Of a stretch of 64,000 nucleotides of DNA, positions 15,612 through 26,453 are shown in pieces. A model generated the notes under the pieces. That model saw nothing but the letters and a program-made list of their open reading frames with translations, had not been told where the DNA came from and did not search any database. The position numbers and the translations under genes were made by a program. Within the stretch, counting starts at the first letter, position 1, and each line of letters opens with the position of its first letter. Source of the DNA: an uncultured Myxococcales bacterium (GTDB lineage: Bacteria; Myxococcota_A; UBA9042); contig CAIMEY010000067.1 in NCBI GenBank assembly GCA_903840165.1, forward strand, positions 1 through 64,000. The letters run 5' to 3'.

Positions 15612-17873
15612 TCAGCCTTCAACGGCTGTCTTCAGATCGCGAATAATATTCTTAAGTTCACCGGTCCGGGCCGTGCACGCGTCGATGCCTTCCCGCAGCA
15701 TGTCAAAGCCTTCATCGCGTTCTTCAGGCTCTTCGCTGCGGATTTGCTCATAGGCATCCGTTACAGACATGAAATCATTGCGAAAACTGGATATCACACC
15801 ATTGAGTTCACCCACCAATCGCGTCAATTGCGTACTGGGCGAAGTGGCCGCAGTTGGCATAGCCGCCCCATGGGATTTGGCCTCAGCATCGCGAGCCTTT
15901 TGCTCGGCCGTCATCTTCTCGACTTTGAGCGTTGCGATTTCAGCTTTCAATTGAACGACTTCTGCCGATACTGCGGCAGCGCCGCCGCCTGCCCGCGCCT
16001 CGTCGATATCCTTCATCAACTTCTGAATTCTCTTGAGGTTTGCGCTGGCAGACTGCTCAAGCTCGCGGTTGGCCACCTGCAGGCGCGCCACTTGTCCTTC
16101 CATTGCACTTAGTTGCTCCGGATTGGCCGCCACCGAAGCTGCCAGCACACTCGCCTGAGCCTTGGCCAATTCGCCGCGCAGTTGATCAATCGTTGCCTGG
16201 AGTTGCTCGATCTTCTCCTGCAGTTTCTTCTCGCCGTCGCTCGAATCGCTCAAACGCGATTGCGCGGCCTTGAGTTGCATCTTGGCCTGTGCGACCTGAT
16301 CCTCGCTGGACTGAGCAGCGGCCAAGCTTGCCTTCAAGCGGCTGATTTCACCTTGAGCAGCAAGCAGTTCCGTCGCACCGCCGCTGTTGGCCTGGGCCCC
16401 CTGCAGTTGCGTCGTCAGATCGCTGGATCTCGCCTTCTCCGCCTTGAGTTGCGTGCGCAGCTTGTCCAACTCGTCACTGTTGCCGCCCGCTGCCAGGGAC
16501 CCGGCAGTAGCCTTGGCAACTTCGAGTTCGCTGCGGACAAGTGCAAGATCCCCTTGAGTCCTCTTGAGTTCTGACTCCAACTGGCGCACACGGCCGTCGT
16601 CAGCGGCTGCCCCTTGCGCCTTGATCAACTGCGCCTTGGCCTGGTTGAGTTCAATTTGCAGGGTGCGCGCCTTCTCTTCGGCCTCATCGCGGGCCGCCAC
16701 CTGACTGTCGTATTCATCGGCGGACACGGCCCCGGCCTGATGCTCCTCTAAGTCATGGCGAAGGCGTTGCAATTCGTTCTTGAGGGGTTGAGACGCGGCC
16801 TCGGCGGCTTCGGCCCTCATGCGCTGCAAACTGGCCAATTCTTCCGCATTTCGCCGGCCTGCGCGTGCTTCTTCAAACTTGTCCTGGGCCGCCTGCAGGC
16901 TTTCGCGCAGGGTCCCGAGTTCCTGTTCCAAGGAAGCGATATGCGCATCATCCTCCGCCCTTGAGCCTTGACCGGCCGACTGGGCCAACTGTTGCTCCAG
17001 GTTCTGTAACTCCGCCTGTTGCCGTTGGTTCAGGGTCTCAAGGCCGACCAACTGATTGCGTAGCTTCTGCGCCGCGTCCTGCGCCGTACCGAGTTCAGCG
17101 TCCAAGGCCTTGATTTGATCAGGCAGCGGGCGCAGTTGTGTGAGCTCAGCCAGCATCTTCTGGCGCTGGGCGTCGTCCTGGCTGTCCTGCATGCGCCGGC
17201 TGAGCGACTCCAACTCGATGCGTAGCCCCTGGATCTTGCTGTCGCGTTCTTCAAGATCGCGCTGCCGCTGGCCAACCTGAGCCCGTAAATCCTCAATAAT
17301 CAAAGCGTCTTGCTCGTGCGGCTGAGCGTCACGCCGAACCGGAGGAGGTGGCGGTGGCGGCGGCGGTGGCGGCACGGGCGCGCTGGAACGACCTACCGGC
17401 GGTGCCGGCGGTTGAGACACGGGAGGCGGCGGCGGTGGAGGCGGCGGCGGAGCCCCACGCGATGGCGGTGGTGGCGGTTGCCAGTCCTCTGCGGCAGAAA
17501 AGCGTGTTGATTCAGGATCTTCAAACTCTGGCGCTTCTTCGTACTCGCCGTGACCGTGGTGGTAATCTTCGTCATCGAAGTCGAAGCGCATCTCAAAATT
17601 GCCGCACATCAGGAACTCACCCGTATCGATCTGCACGGGGACCTGAGGCTCCAACCTCTCGTTTTTATAGAATGTTCCGTTCGATGACTCGTTGTCTTGC
17701 AGCCAGAAGTGCTCGCCATCAAAGAACACGCGGGCGTGTTGGCGTGAAACACTCTGATTGGCCGTGCGAATCCCGCAGGTTCGATGCCGGCCCACCATCA
17801 CTTCGGGATTCTCAGGACCGACGCCGATTTCCAGCGATTCGCCCCCATCACCGATGTAGCTGATTCGTGCCAC
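15612..17873 (-). CDS. FHA-domain protein with polyproline linker and long coiled coil
   Basis: A 753-residue cytoplasmic protein. Residues 1-100 form an FHA domain: GRHRTCGIRT, SVSRQHARVFF and DNESSNGTF contain the Arg, Ser/His and Asn positions that read phosphothreonine. A proline-rich low-complexity linker with several P(8-10) runs spans about 130-185. From about 190 to 690 heptad-rich Glu/Gln/Ala/Leu sequence predicts a very long coiled coil, and the last ~75 residues (LVGELNGVISSFRNDFMSVTDAYEQI...) form a distinct helical tail. Such proteins are typical scaffolds for polar or motility machinery in Myxococcota, but the partner is not known. The start is GTG at 17873 with AGAGG upstream. 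It is coupled to the PilZ gene, and the Ser/Thr kinase at 29933-31861 is a possible upstream enzyme. Confidence 0.85.
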   Translation of the reverse strand: MARISYIGDGGESLEIGVGPENPEVMVGRHRTCGIRTANQSVSRQHARVFFDGEHFWLQDNESSNGTFYKNERLEPQVPVQIDTGEFLMCGNFEMRFDFDDEDYHHGHGEYEEAPEFEDPESTRFSAAEDWQPPPPPSRGAPPPPPPPPPPVSQPPAPPVGRSSAPVPPPPPPPPPPPVRRDAQPHEQDALIIEDLRAQVGQRQRDLEERDSKIQGLRIELESLSRRMQDSQDDAQRQKMLAELTQLRPLPDQIKALDAELGTAQDAAQKLRNQLVGLETLNQRQQAELQNLEQQLAQSAGQGSRAEDDAHIASLEQELGTLRESLQAAQDKFEEARAGRRNAEELASLQRMRAEAAEAASQPLKNELQRLRHDLEEHQAGAVSADEYDSQVAARDEAEEKARTLQIELNQAKAQLIKAQGAAADDGRVRQLESELKRTQGDLALVRSELEVAKATAGSLAAGGNSDELDKLRTQLKAEKARSSDLTTQLQGAQANSGGATELLAAQGEISRLKASLAAAQSSEDQVAQAKMQLKAAQSRLSDSSDGEKKLQEKIEQLQATIDQLRGELAKAQASVLAASVAANPEQLSAMEGQVARLQVANRELEQSASANLKRIQKLMKDIDEARAGGGAAAVSAEVVQLKAEIATLKVEKMTAEQKARDAEAKSHGAAMPTAATSPSTQLTRLVGELNGVISSFRNDFMSVTDAYEQIRSEEPEERDEGFDMLREGIDACTARTGELKNIIRDLKTAVEG

Positions 17874-18348
17874 CGTTGCACCTCTTTGCAGTTAGCTATT
17901 CGCAATTATTTCAGCTGGTTGCGGCTTCTGAGCCAACGTACTCCCGGTGCCGCGTTCATCGCCTAGGGCTGCAGAACCACGCGCAACCCGCAGACATGCC
18001 GCACCGTTGTCGCGCCACGCCGCGGCAGCAAAGGTATCACTGCGGGTAGGGCCGCACAATGCCTCAGCGCGCCGCCGATCCGCCACTGCCGGAGCAATTC
18101 GCTATGCTGCTGCCTATTCCCCGCGCGTGCGCTCGTGCCATGGGCTGACCCTCCTTATCCTCAGGGCACTTTGCCAAGCCGAAGGCCGTAGCGTCCGCGC
18201 AGGCAGTCTGTCCACCAGCGCGATCGCGGCGGCCCATGCCGCACAAGCAGGAGCGAAAGCGTCGGGTGAATCGCCAGTTTTCGTAAAGAAATCAAAATTT
18301 TATGTGCTCGCTCGCAACTGCAGTGCCGGCGTACCCGCCCAGTAGGCC
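17874..18348. other. Divergent intergenic region between FHA gene and dnaK promoter
   Basis: No credible gene is seen. The stretch must hold the promoter of the minus-strand FHA gene (AT-rich patch around 17895-17915), but no clean -35/-10 pair stands out. The right part ends at the dnaK promoter. Confidence 0.4.
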
Positions 18349-18376
18349 TTGACAGCACAGTGCTGCCTCCTACGTT
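18349..18376 (+). promoter_or_regulatory. dnaK promoter with palindromic spacer
   Basis: TTGACA (18349-18354) and TACGTT (18371-18376) are 16 bp apart. The spacer contains the perfect inverted repeat CAGCAC-A-GTGCTG (18353-18365), overlapping the end of the -35 element, which is a good position for a repressor operator. It is not the classic CIRCE sequence (TTAGCACTC-N9-GAGTGCTAA), though it shares GCAC/GTGC. GCCTCCTACGTTG around the -10 is identical to the promoter at 265-293. The predicted leader to dnaK is about 355 nt. Confidence 0.5.
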
Positions 18377-18660
18377 GTCGCTGCTCGAAAGGGCAGGGCT
18401 GAACTCGGATTGAATCTGCACTGAGGTTCTTAGGGTTCTGTGAAACTGAATAAAATCTGAAGAGTTGCTGCACTTGCGTGGACGTGGTACGGCCCGTGGC
18501 CGACCAGCCCGCGCCGTCTGCGGACAGTAGGCAGAGCAGGCAGGGTAGAGAAGGCAGAAGCGACGGTCGCTTGGACCGCCCGATTGCGCCAAGGAAAACT
18601 CGCATCCCGAGCCCACAGGCAGGGCAGCCAGTATGTGTTTGCACTGTGCGGGCAGCGACA

Positions 18661-18696
18661 AGAACAAGAACGAGAACAAGAACGAGAACAAGAATG
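18661..18696 (+). repeat. Hexanucleotide tandem repeat in the dnaK leader
   Basis: Six hexamer units of the form RAGAAC (AAGAAC and GAGAAC alternating, the last ending in T) lie in tandem, 30-80 nt upstream of the dnaK start. The tract is purine-rich and could be unstructured and length-variable by slippage. It lies within the predicted 5' untranslated leader and outside the coding sequence. Confidence 0.8.
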
Positions 18697-18738
18697 CCGC
18701 GTTCATGCCGACATGGACGCCAATAGGAGCTGAGAATC

Positions 18739-20637
<1,899 letters not shown>

Positions 20638-20651
20638 GCGAAGAGGGACGA

Positions 20652-20702
20652 GGGCCCCGCTGCCGTGCACTTGAGGCACTGGGGCGGGGCCCTTGTTGTT
20701 TT
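20652..20702 (+). terminator. Rho-independent terminator after dnaK
   Basis: GGGCCCCGC (20652-20660) pairs perfectly with GCGGGGCCC (20684-20692), followed by TTGTTGTTTT. The 9-bp GC stem and T-rich tail are typical of an intrinsic terminator. It separates dnaK from the downstream J-protein gene. Confidence 0.85.
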
Positions 20703-20811
20703 CACAGACTTTTTTGGGCCGTGCCTCGCTCCAAGGCCGCCACGGCCCTTTGACCGAACGCAGCCCACCTCCAGGGGAGGAGCTTGGCCGCCAACGGCAG
20801 CGAGGCCATGA

Positions 20812-21765
20812 ATGAAAAAGGACTATTATGCCGTCCTCGGTGTGGCCAAGGATGCCACTGCCACCGAAATTAAGAAGGCGTATCGGCAGGCCGCGCTGAA
20901 GTTCCATCCTGACAAGAATCAGGGGGACAAGGCTGCAGAAGAGAAGTTCAAGGACGTTTCCGAGGCGTACGCCGTGCTCAGTGATGAGCAAAAGCGCAAG
21001 AAGTACGATACCTTTGGTGCGGATAACTTCGCCCAGAGTTACTCGACCGAAGACATCTTTAAAGATTTCAACATTGACGACATCTTGTCGCAGTTCGGTA
21101 TGCGCGGCAACGGCTGGGGAAACTTCAAGTTTCGTCGAGGCAGTGGCGGCCCAAGTGCCGGAGCCAACGTAGGTGGCGGGATGTTTGACGATTTGTTCGG
21201 CGCCGGTGGAGCCCGTGGCAGTGCGCGTCAACCCACGGCCGCTCCCACCAAGGGCAAGGATGCAGAAGTTCCGATATTAATTGGATTCTTTGAGGCGATG
21301 AACGGCAGCGAGAGGCCCCTTCATCTAACCATTGACGGGCAGGAACAACAGCTGACGGTCAAGATTCCCCCTGGAATCTCAACGGGCAAGAAGCTGCGCG
21401 TCAAGGGCGAGGGACACCGCGGAATGGCTGGGCGGGGCGATCTGCACCTGCTGGTCACTGTGGCCGACGATCCGCGTTTTGAGCGAAAAGGCAATGATCT
21501 TCACGTTACGGCCAAGGTCAAGCCGAGCGTGCTCCTGCTCGGCGGATCGGCTGAGGTCGAGACGCTCACGGGCAAGAAGACCGTCAAGGTGGCTGCCGGG
21601 ACGTCCACGGCCTCGCTGATGCGTATTCGCAATCATGGCGCACCCTTGCTGGGCAAGACCGGCGAGCAGGGAGACCTATACATCCGCTTTGAGCTGGACC
21701 TGACGGCACCGCTCAGCGAGGCGCAAGTCCACGCAGCAGAAGCCTTGCGCGAAGCAGGGTTATAG
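20812..21765 (+). CDS. DnaJ-family co-chaperone, CbpA type (no zinc finger)
   Basis: This 317-residue type II J-protein has a J domain at residues 1-70 with the HPD motif (FHPDKN), a Gly/Phe-rich region (about 75-145), and two C-terminal beta-barrel substrate domains ([20 protein letters not shown] and [10 protein letters not shown] are the usual CTD motifs). The Cys-rich zinc-finger region of type I DnaJ is absent, so it is CbpA/DnaJ2-like. It stimulates the ATPase of DnaK, encoded just upstream. The start at 20812 has GAGG 6 nt before it; an ATG at 20808 is out of frame. Confidence 0.95.
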   Translation: MKKDYYAVLGVAKDATATEIKKAYRQAALKFHPDKNQGDKAAEEKFKDVSEAYAVLSDEQKRKKYDTFGADNFAQSYSTEDIFKDFNIDDILSQFGMRGNGWGNFKFRRGSGGPSAGANVGGGMFDDLFGAGGARGSARQPTAAPTKGKDAEVPILIGFFEAMNGSERPLHLTIDGQEQQLTVKIPPGISTGKKLRVKGEGHRGMAGRGDLHLLVTVADDPRFERKGNDLHVTAKVKPSVLLLGGSAEVETLTGKKTVKVAAGTSTASLMRIRNHGAPLLGKTGEQGDLYIRFELDLTAPLSEAQVHAAEALREAGL

Positions 21766-21885
21766 GACCCGATTGGCCGGGGGCCACTGCCGCTTCGGCC
21801 AGCTCAACCCCTGCTTGGCCGGGCGGTCTTGACAGCGGGCGCGCTGTACGCCACAAGCCAACTGGATTCGTCCCAGGAGGCCCCT

Positions 21886-22716
21886 ATGAATCGCCCTTAC
21901 CTCAGTTGGATCGCCGTGTCCCTCGCAGCCGCATCGCTGATTCGCGTCGCAGCTTTGGCCGCAGCGGAACCACCGATTGTGCTTGCGGATCCTGCTGACG
22001 ACGATCGCGGACCCGGCAACTACAAATACCCGACCGACCCTGCATACAAGGCGAAATCTTTTGACTTGCGCAAGGTAGAGGTCATCGACAAGGGCGACGA
22101 CGTCGAGTTCCGTGTCACCCTCGGTGCGGCCATCGAAGATCCTTGGAATTCAAAGGATTGGGACGGTAACGGCTTTTCGCTGCAGTTCGTCCAGATCTAC
22201 GTCGACACGGATCACCAGAAAGGTGGCGGATTTACAGAGGCTTTGCCAGGTCTGGGCGGCGTCCGTTTTGCCGATGATGAGGCATGGGATCGCGTGGTGC
22301 TCATTTCTCCTCAGGGAAAGACACGTCTTTCTGCAGAGTTGCGGGCCAAGGCTGGTGCTATGCGCGGCGCTGCGATTGTGCCCAAGAGCACCAGGGCCAG
22401 TGGTAAATCGCTCATCGCCATCGTCAAGAAGTCCGATCTAGGCCAAATCAATAGCAAATGGGGCTGGCAGGCTGTCGTGCAGTCCAATGAGGGTTTTCCC
22501 GTCGGCAAGGATCTGCTGACGCGCCCGGTCAATGAGACGGCTGGTCCCCATCGCTTCGGCGGCGGCAATGACGGCGACTGCGACCCGCAGGTCATCGACA
22601 TCCTAGCCGGCAAGGCCAAGGGGGAAGCCTCTGAAGCCAAAGCACAATATGACGCGCTTGCCTATACATGTGGCAGCAAGTTCGCCCGACTGCCGATGGT
22701 GTACCCAGGCCAGTAG
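21886..22716 (+). CDS. Exported protein with glucodextranase C-terminal-like (DOMON-related) domain
   Basis: The 276-residue protein has a signal peptide (about 1-29, ending ALAAAEP). The mature protein matches the binding module found at the C-terminus of glucodextranase: DPADDDRGPGNYKYPTDPAY, a KSFDLRKVEV strand, EFRVTLG, and SLQFVQIYVDTD, followed by W-rich strands. In this family the module binds carbohydrate or similar ligands and may be membrane- or S-layer-associated. No catalytic domain is attached. AGGAGG upstream sets the start at 21886. It sits just before the outer-membrane-barrel candidate and the two probably function together in envelope binding or uptake. Confidence 0.72.
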   Translation: MNRPYLSWIAVSLAAASLIRVAALAAAEPPIVLADPADDDRGPGNYKYPTDPAYKAKSFDLRKVEVIDKGDDVEFRVTLGAAIEDPWNSKDWDGNGFSLQFVQIYVDTDHQKGGGFTEALPGLGGVRFADDEAWDRVVLISPQGKTRLSAELRAKAGAMRGAAIVPKSTRASGKSLIAIVKKSDLGQINSKWGWQAVVQSNEGFPVGKDLLTRPVNETAGPHRFGGGNDGDCDPQVIDILAGKAKGEASEAKAQYDALAYTCGSKFARLPMVYPGQ

Positions 22717-22832
22717 GCAACTGCTGGGCGAATTGGCAAGGCAATTGAGGGCTGTGTTCGGGGATAAGCTACTGAATCGACTGAGAAGTTGAGCCAATTG
22801 CGGGGCTTTCTCCTGGTCCAAGGAATTCCGGC

Positions 22833-24830
22833 ATGTCCCAACCCTCCCCGGCGCGCAATCACCTGTCACGCCAAGCTTTTTTCGGGCGTGCAGGCCTATG
22901 CTTACTTGCCGCAGTCTGGCTCACCCGACCCACCGACGCCTCGGCCGACATCACCAAGTTTGAACTCGACGGCAAGATCTTCACCAAGCAGTTATACCAA
23001 AATGATGATAGCCAAGGCCTGATGACGCTTGGCAATCCGTTTTGGCCGGACAAGATCTCAGGGCACAACGGCGTCGGCACCGAGTTTGAGCTCGGCATTC
23101 GCGGTCATGTCAGCAGCCTTGTCGAAGCGGGCGCGCGCCTTTCGTCTCGATTTGGCGAAAGGTGGCAAGATTGGTGGGAAAGTGGCGCTTCGGACTTCTC
23201 CGGGGTCGAGAACACCTCGGGCGACTCGGCCGGCATGAATCGCGCCAGCTACATGAAACTCCGTGGAACGTATGTGCAAATCACGCCACAGGCCTATGGC
23301 ATTGATTGGCTGCGCATTGGTTCGAGCGACTTCTCCATGTTCAATCCCTGGACCATCGGCAAGGTGCGCTACATCGACCGCGACAACGGCCGAGGTTACT
23401 TTGCTTCTGGGCACTTCGGCAGCAATGAAGCCTTTCAGTACCACATTGGCCTGATTGCCATGCCCAAGCTCTTTGTCGGGCCCAGTTGGTCCACAGGGCT
23501 TGGCGACCCTATGTTAACGCAAGCTTTTTGGTCCCGCGATTGGGCGTATGCGGCCAGCCTGCGTTGGCGCGTCAACGACCATACGACGGTCCGTGCTGTG
23601 GCCGACTTGACCCAGGACTTGGAAGTCGACAAGAACGACCCGGACGCGGTGGGTTCAAACAATCCGAACTGCCTGGATAAGTTGGGTAATACCATCGCTG
23701 GCTGCGCGCCGGACCATGCTGTGGACATGAAGACGCGGTATGCCAGTTTCAACGGCACCTTCGACATCGATCAGGAAATCGGTGAAACGATTCGTATTCA
23801 AGGCTTAATTGGCTATTTTCAGCAGCAGATCGATCCGACTTTGGCTGGCAACGGCGTCGCCCTCAATCAGGGCGTATTTCCCTTGGTTTACAAGGATGCC
23901 CACGACTTCGCTGGCACCTTGAGGCTGACGGCCACGGACCCATTTGACATCGGTCTAACCCTCCAAGGCGAATACTTCAACATCGGCAGCGAGTGGAATT
24001 CCATCTTCGGGGCGCGACGCGAGTCTGACGTCCTGCTGACCGAGGGCCTAGTCGGCGGCGGCGGACAGTTGCCCACGCTGAACTTAGCCAATGAGTTTAT
24101 TGACTTTGATGACGACTGGGTCGAGAGCTGCATCGGCTGGCATGGCGGCACGGGCCTACTGACCCTGGACCGCGGCGACACGCAGATCAAGGCCGAGTAC
24201 ACGTTCATCACCTACAACACCAATACGGTCAGCCTCAATGCCAAGAAGGGCGACGTCGACCACCCACGCGATGTCGATAAGATCTATCCCGATTTTCTCC
24301 ACACCGATGGCTTTACCGACACGGCGCTGTATGACTACGCCAACACCAGCGATCGCGGGCGCGATCCCCGCAGCGTCTATCGGCGAAACCAGGCGCGCTA
24401 TACCAACATTGGCGTGCTCAACCTGCACCATCAGTTCATGGTCGGGCGTGGCCTCGATCTGGATGCAAAAGCGAAGTATATCAATGATGTGGATTATCGC
24501 AGCCTGACAACGACGGAGGACGACTACCACGGCAACATCTACCAGGCGCGCGTCAAGCTCTCGACGCCGATTGCTGACGGCTGGAAGGTCGGGCTGATTG
24601 GCCAGCTTGACCAATGGAATGAACTGAATCGCAAAGGGACTTTGGAACTTGGCTATGGCGATGACGTCACCAAGAAGGCGATGGTGGCGCTGCAAACCAG
24701 CGTGCTGTTTGCCGGAGTCAAGCTTAGCTATTACCTTGAACACATTGATAAATGGCAAGATCGTCAGCGGGACGGCAACCAATACTGGAACATCTGGCGG
24801 TCTAAGGCGACTGTAGAAGCGGCGTGGTAG
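22833..24830 (+). CDS. Large outer-membrane beta-barrel candidate
   Basis: The 665-residue protein begins with a signal peptide (hydrophobic LCLLAAVWL, cleavage around SADIT). The rest is rich in alternating aromatic and polar residues, with many short amphipathic strands (LRLTATDPFDIGLTLQGEYFNIG, IKAEYTFITYNTNTVSLN) and ends AW, consistent with a barrel whose last residue is aromatic. I cannot assign it to a named family; the length suggests a large porin-like or alginate-export-like protein. AAGGAA lies upstream of the ATG. It follows the glucodextranase-C-like gene by 116 bp and is likely in the same transcript. Confidence 0.6.
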   Translation: MSQPSPARNHLSRQAFFGRAGLCLLAAVWLTRPTDASADITKFELDGKIFTKQLYQNDDSQGLMTLGNPFWPDKISGHNGVGTEFELGIRGHVSSLVEAGARLSSRFGERWQDWWESGASDFSGVENTSGDSAGMNRASYMKLRGTYVQITPQAYGIDWLRIGSSDFSMFNPWTIGKVRYIDRDNGRGYFASGHFGSNEAFQYHIGLIAMPKLFVGPSWSTGLGDPMLTQAFWSRDWAYAASLRWRVNDHTTVRAVADLTQDLEVDKNDPDAVGSNNPNCLDKLGNTIAGCAPDHAVDMKTRYASFNGTFDIDQEIGETIRIQGLIGYFQQQIDPTLAGNGVALNQGVFPLVYKDAHDFAGTLRLTATDPFDIGLTLQGEYFNIGSEWNSIFGARRESDVLLTEGLVGGGGQLPTLNLANEFIDFDDDWVESCIGWHGGTGLLTLDRGDTQIKAEYTFITYNTNTVSLNAKKGDVDHPRDVDKIYPDFLHTDGFTDTALYDYANTSDRGRDPRSVYRRNQARYTNIGVLNLHHQFMVGRGLDLDAKAKYINDVDYRSLTTTEDDYHGNIYQARVKLSTPIADGWKVGLIGQLDQWNELNRKGTLELGYGDDVTKKAMVALQTSVLFAGVKLSYYLEHIDKWQDRQRDGNQYWNIWRSKATVEAAW

Positions 24831-25148
24831 CGCAAAAGATGCGTAATAACAAGAGATAGTCTGCCTTTGGCGCAGACTCGGACGTCCATACGGCCCTCGC
24901 CTGTGGCGTACAGACCCCAGGGCGAGGGCACGGAGTTGACAGCGGGGCCCGGGATCCCCCAAGAAGAGAGTGCGGATGTGTCCATCTGACCCCACGCGGC
25001 TGCCCTTGGCCCCGCGAGCCGGCTGGCCCAACGCCGGGAAGGGACTCAGCATCTGAATCGGTAACTCGGCGAACTGCTTGCAATAACCAGGTCGCCTAAC
25101 GCAGCAAGCCTGCAACGCCCGTGCACGGGTGTGGATACGGAGGTCGCG
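24831..25148. other. Intergenic region with two hairpins
   Basis: Two stems are visible downstream of the barrel gene: AGTCTGC/GCAGACT (24858-24864 with 24872-24878) and GCCCTCGCC/GGCGAGGGC (24893-24901 with 24921-24929, 9 bp perfect). Neither has a T tract, so a terminator role is unproven. The end of the region holds the GGAGG ribosome-binding site for the next gene. Confidence 0.5.
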
Positions 25149-26273
25149 ATGTCGAGCGAAAACGAAGGCGGAGCCGGGCACGCGCACGCCGGCGACCAGA
25201 CCCATGGCGCCGCGACGCCTGGTAAGCACGCGCACGCCAGTGATCAAAGTCACGGCGTGACTACGGCCGGCAAAGACGGCAAGAATCCGGCGAGTGCGGC
25301 CAAGGGCGGCGGCAAGGACAGTTCGCAGCACGCCGATGGCAGCAGCCAGCATGCCGCTGAAAACAAACAGGGACAGCCCGGCCAATCGGTCAAGGGTGAG
25401 GAAAAAGGTCCCGCCGGCGCTGGCAAAGACAGCTCGCAGCACGCCGATGGCAACAGTCAGCATGCCGCTGAAAACAAACAGGGACAGCCCGGTCAAGCCA
25501 CCAAGGGTGAGTACAAGGCGCCCGAAGCGGCCGGCAAAGACGCCAGCAAGTCCGAGGCCCACGAGTCCGAGCATAAGAGCAAGGATTCCAAGGCTGAGGG
25601 CGGCAAGCTGGGCGAGTTGCACAAGGACATCGACGCCAAGAAGATCGAACACCCTGACCACAAGGCGTCAGGAAAGTCGGCGCACGAGACCGAAAGCCAT
25701 GGCAAGACGACGGCTGGCCTCGGTGGGCACACGGAATCGTCGGCCAAGGCCGCGTTGGAACTGGATATTTCCATCGCCAGCAAGAACTCCAAGCCCAAGA
25801 CGTCCAAGAACAATCAAGGACAGGGCGGACAGGGCGGCCAGATCAACCGGCCCAGCGACCACCAAGGCGGCTTCAACTTCCGCGTTGAGTTGGGCGGCGT
25901 TCAGGCCGGTGCCTTTCGCAGCGTCGAAGGCTTGGCCGTCAGCGTGGAACTGATTGAATATCAAGGCGGTGGCGACAAGTACGCGCGACAGATTCCCGGA
26001 CGGCCCAAGGTGGCCCCCATCACCCTCAAGAAGGGCTACGTCAACACGGCGACGCTGTGGGACTGGATGAAGGGGACGATGGAGGGCAAGATCCAGTTCG
26101 AAAACGTCAGCGTGATCCTGCTTGATGACGACGGGCAAGAAGAGCTTGCGCGGTACAACCTCTTGGAAACATGGCCATCTAGCTGGAAGGGCTGGCAGCT
26201 CGATGCCAATGCCTCCAACGCCATGGTCGAAGAGCTGGAACTGCAAGTGCGCCAAGTAGAACGCGTCGCCTAA
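25149..26273 (+). CDS. Contractile-tail tube protein (gp19 family) with long disordered N-terminus
   Basis: The 374-residue protein has two parts. Residues ~240-374 match the T4 gp19/contractile-injection-system tube family: FRVELGGVQAGAFRSVEGL, IEYQGGG, IPGRPKVAPITLKKG, TLWDWMKGTMEG, SVILLDDDGQEELARYNL, TWPSSWKGWQLDA and MVEELELQ. The first ~235 residues are disordered, rich in Gly, Lys, His, Ala and Gln, and contain two repeat families: HAHAxDQxHG (16-residue period) and a 37-residue unit with KDSSQHADG. Tube proteins of phage tails, T6SS-like or extracellular injection systems are normally about 150 residues and lie among sheath and baseplate genes, none of which occurs here. GGAGG supports the ATG at 25149. 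Either the remaining machinery is elsewhere or this is a domesticated tube protein. Confidence 0.8.
   Translation: MSSENEGGAGHAHAGDQTHGAATPGKHAHASDQSHGVTTAGKDGKNPASAAKGGGKDSSQHADGSSQHAAENKQGQPGQSVKGEEKGPAGAGKDSSQHADGNSQHAAENKQGQPGQATKGEYKAPEAAGKDASKSEAHESEHKSKDSKAEGGKLGELHKDIDAKKIEHPDHKASGKSAHETESHGKTTAGLGGHTESSAKAALELDISIASKNSKPKTSKNNQGQGGQGGQINRPSDHQGGFNFRVELGGVQAGAFRSVEGLAVSVELIEYQGGGDKYARQIPGRPKVAPITLKKGYVNTATLWDWMKGTMEGKIQFENVSVILLDDDGQEELARYNLLETWPSSWKGWQLDANASNAMVEELELQVRQVERVA
25179..25511 (+). repeat. Two tandem repeat families in the tube-protein N-terminus
   Basis: A 48-bp-period pair begins at 25179 and 25227 (encoding HAHAxDQxHG). A 111-bp-period pair covers 25311-25400 and 25422-25511 (encoding GKDSSQHADG and AAENKQGQPGQ). 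The copies are almost identical at DNA level, which implies recent duplication within the gene. Confidence 0.8.
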
Positions 26274-26358
26274 GTACCCAGAACCGGAATTCCCTCGAGG
26301 CCTACAGGCACGGCGTTTGCTTCTGGTTTCAGAGGGGCGCGCCGGGCCCATGGCTCGT

Positions 26359-26392
26359 CCCGCTCCCGCCGAAGAACGCAGGGCGGAGCGGG
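26359..26392. terminator. Hairpin between convergent genes
   Basis: CCCGCTCCCGCC (26359-26370) pairs with GGCGGAGCGGG (26382-26392) with one bulged base and an 11-nt loop. The site lies between the tube gene (plus) and the amidohydrolase-like gene (minus). It could end transcription from both sides, but a T tract is missing. Confidence 0.45.
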
Positions 26393-26453
26393 TCAGCGGC
26401 GTAGGCAGCATACCCCATTGAATCTAAAGGCAAATGTGGAGTGCCTGCGCCCG

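Noticed and set aside
24858..24929. Two hairpins as a Rho-independent terminator.
   Set aside because: The stems are good but no T tract follows either one, so they are recorded as structure only.
26286..26303. Adjacent EcoRI (GAATTC), XhoI (CTCGAG) and StuI (AGGCCT) sites that look like a cloning adaptor.
   Set aside because: Three neighbouring hexamer palindromes can occur by chance in 64 kb, and no vector sequence or abrupt composition change surrounds them.
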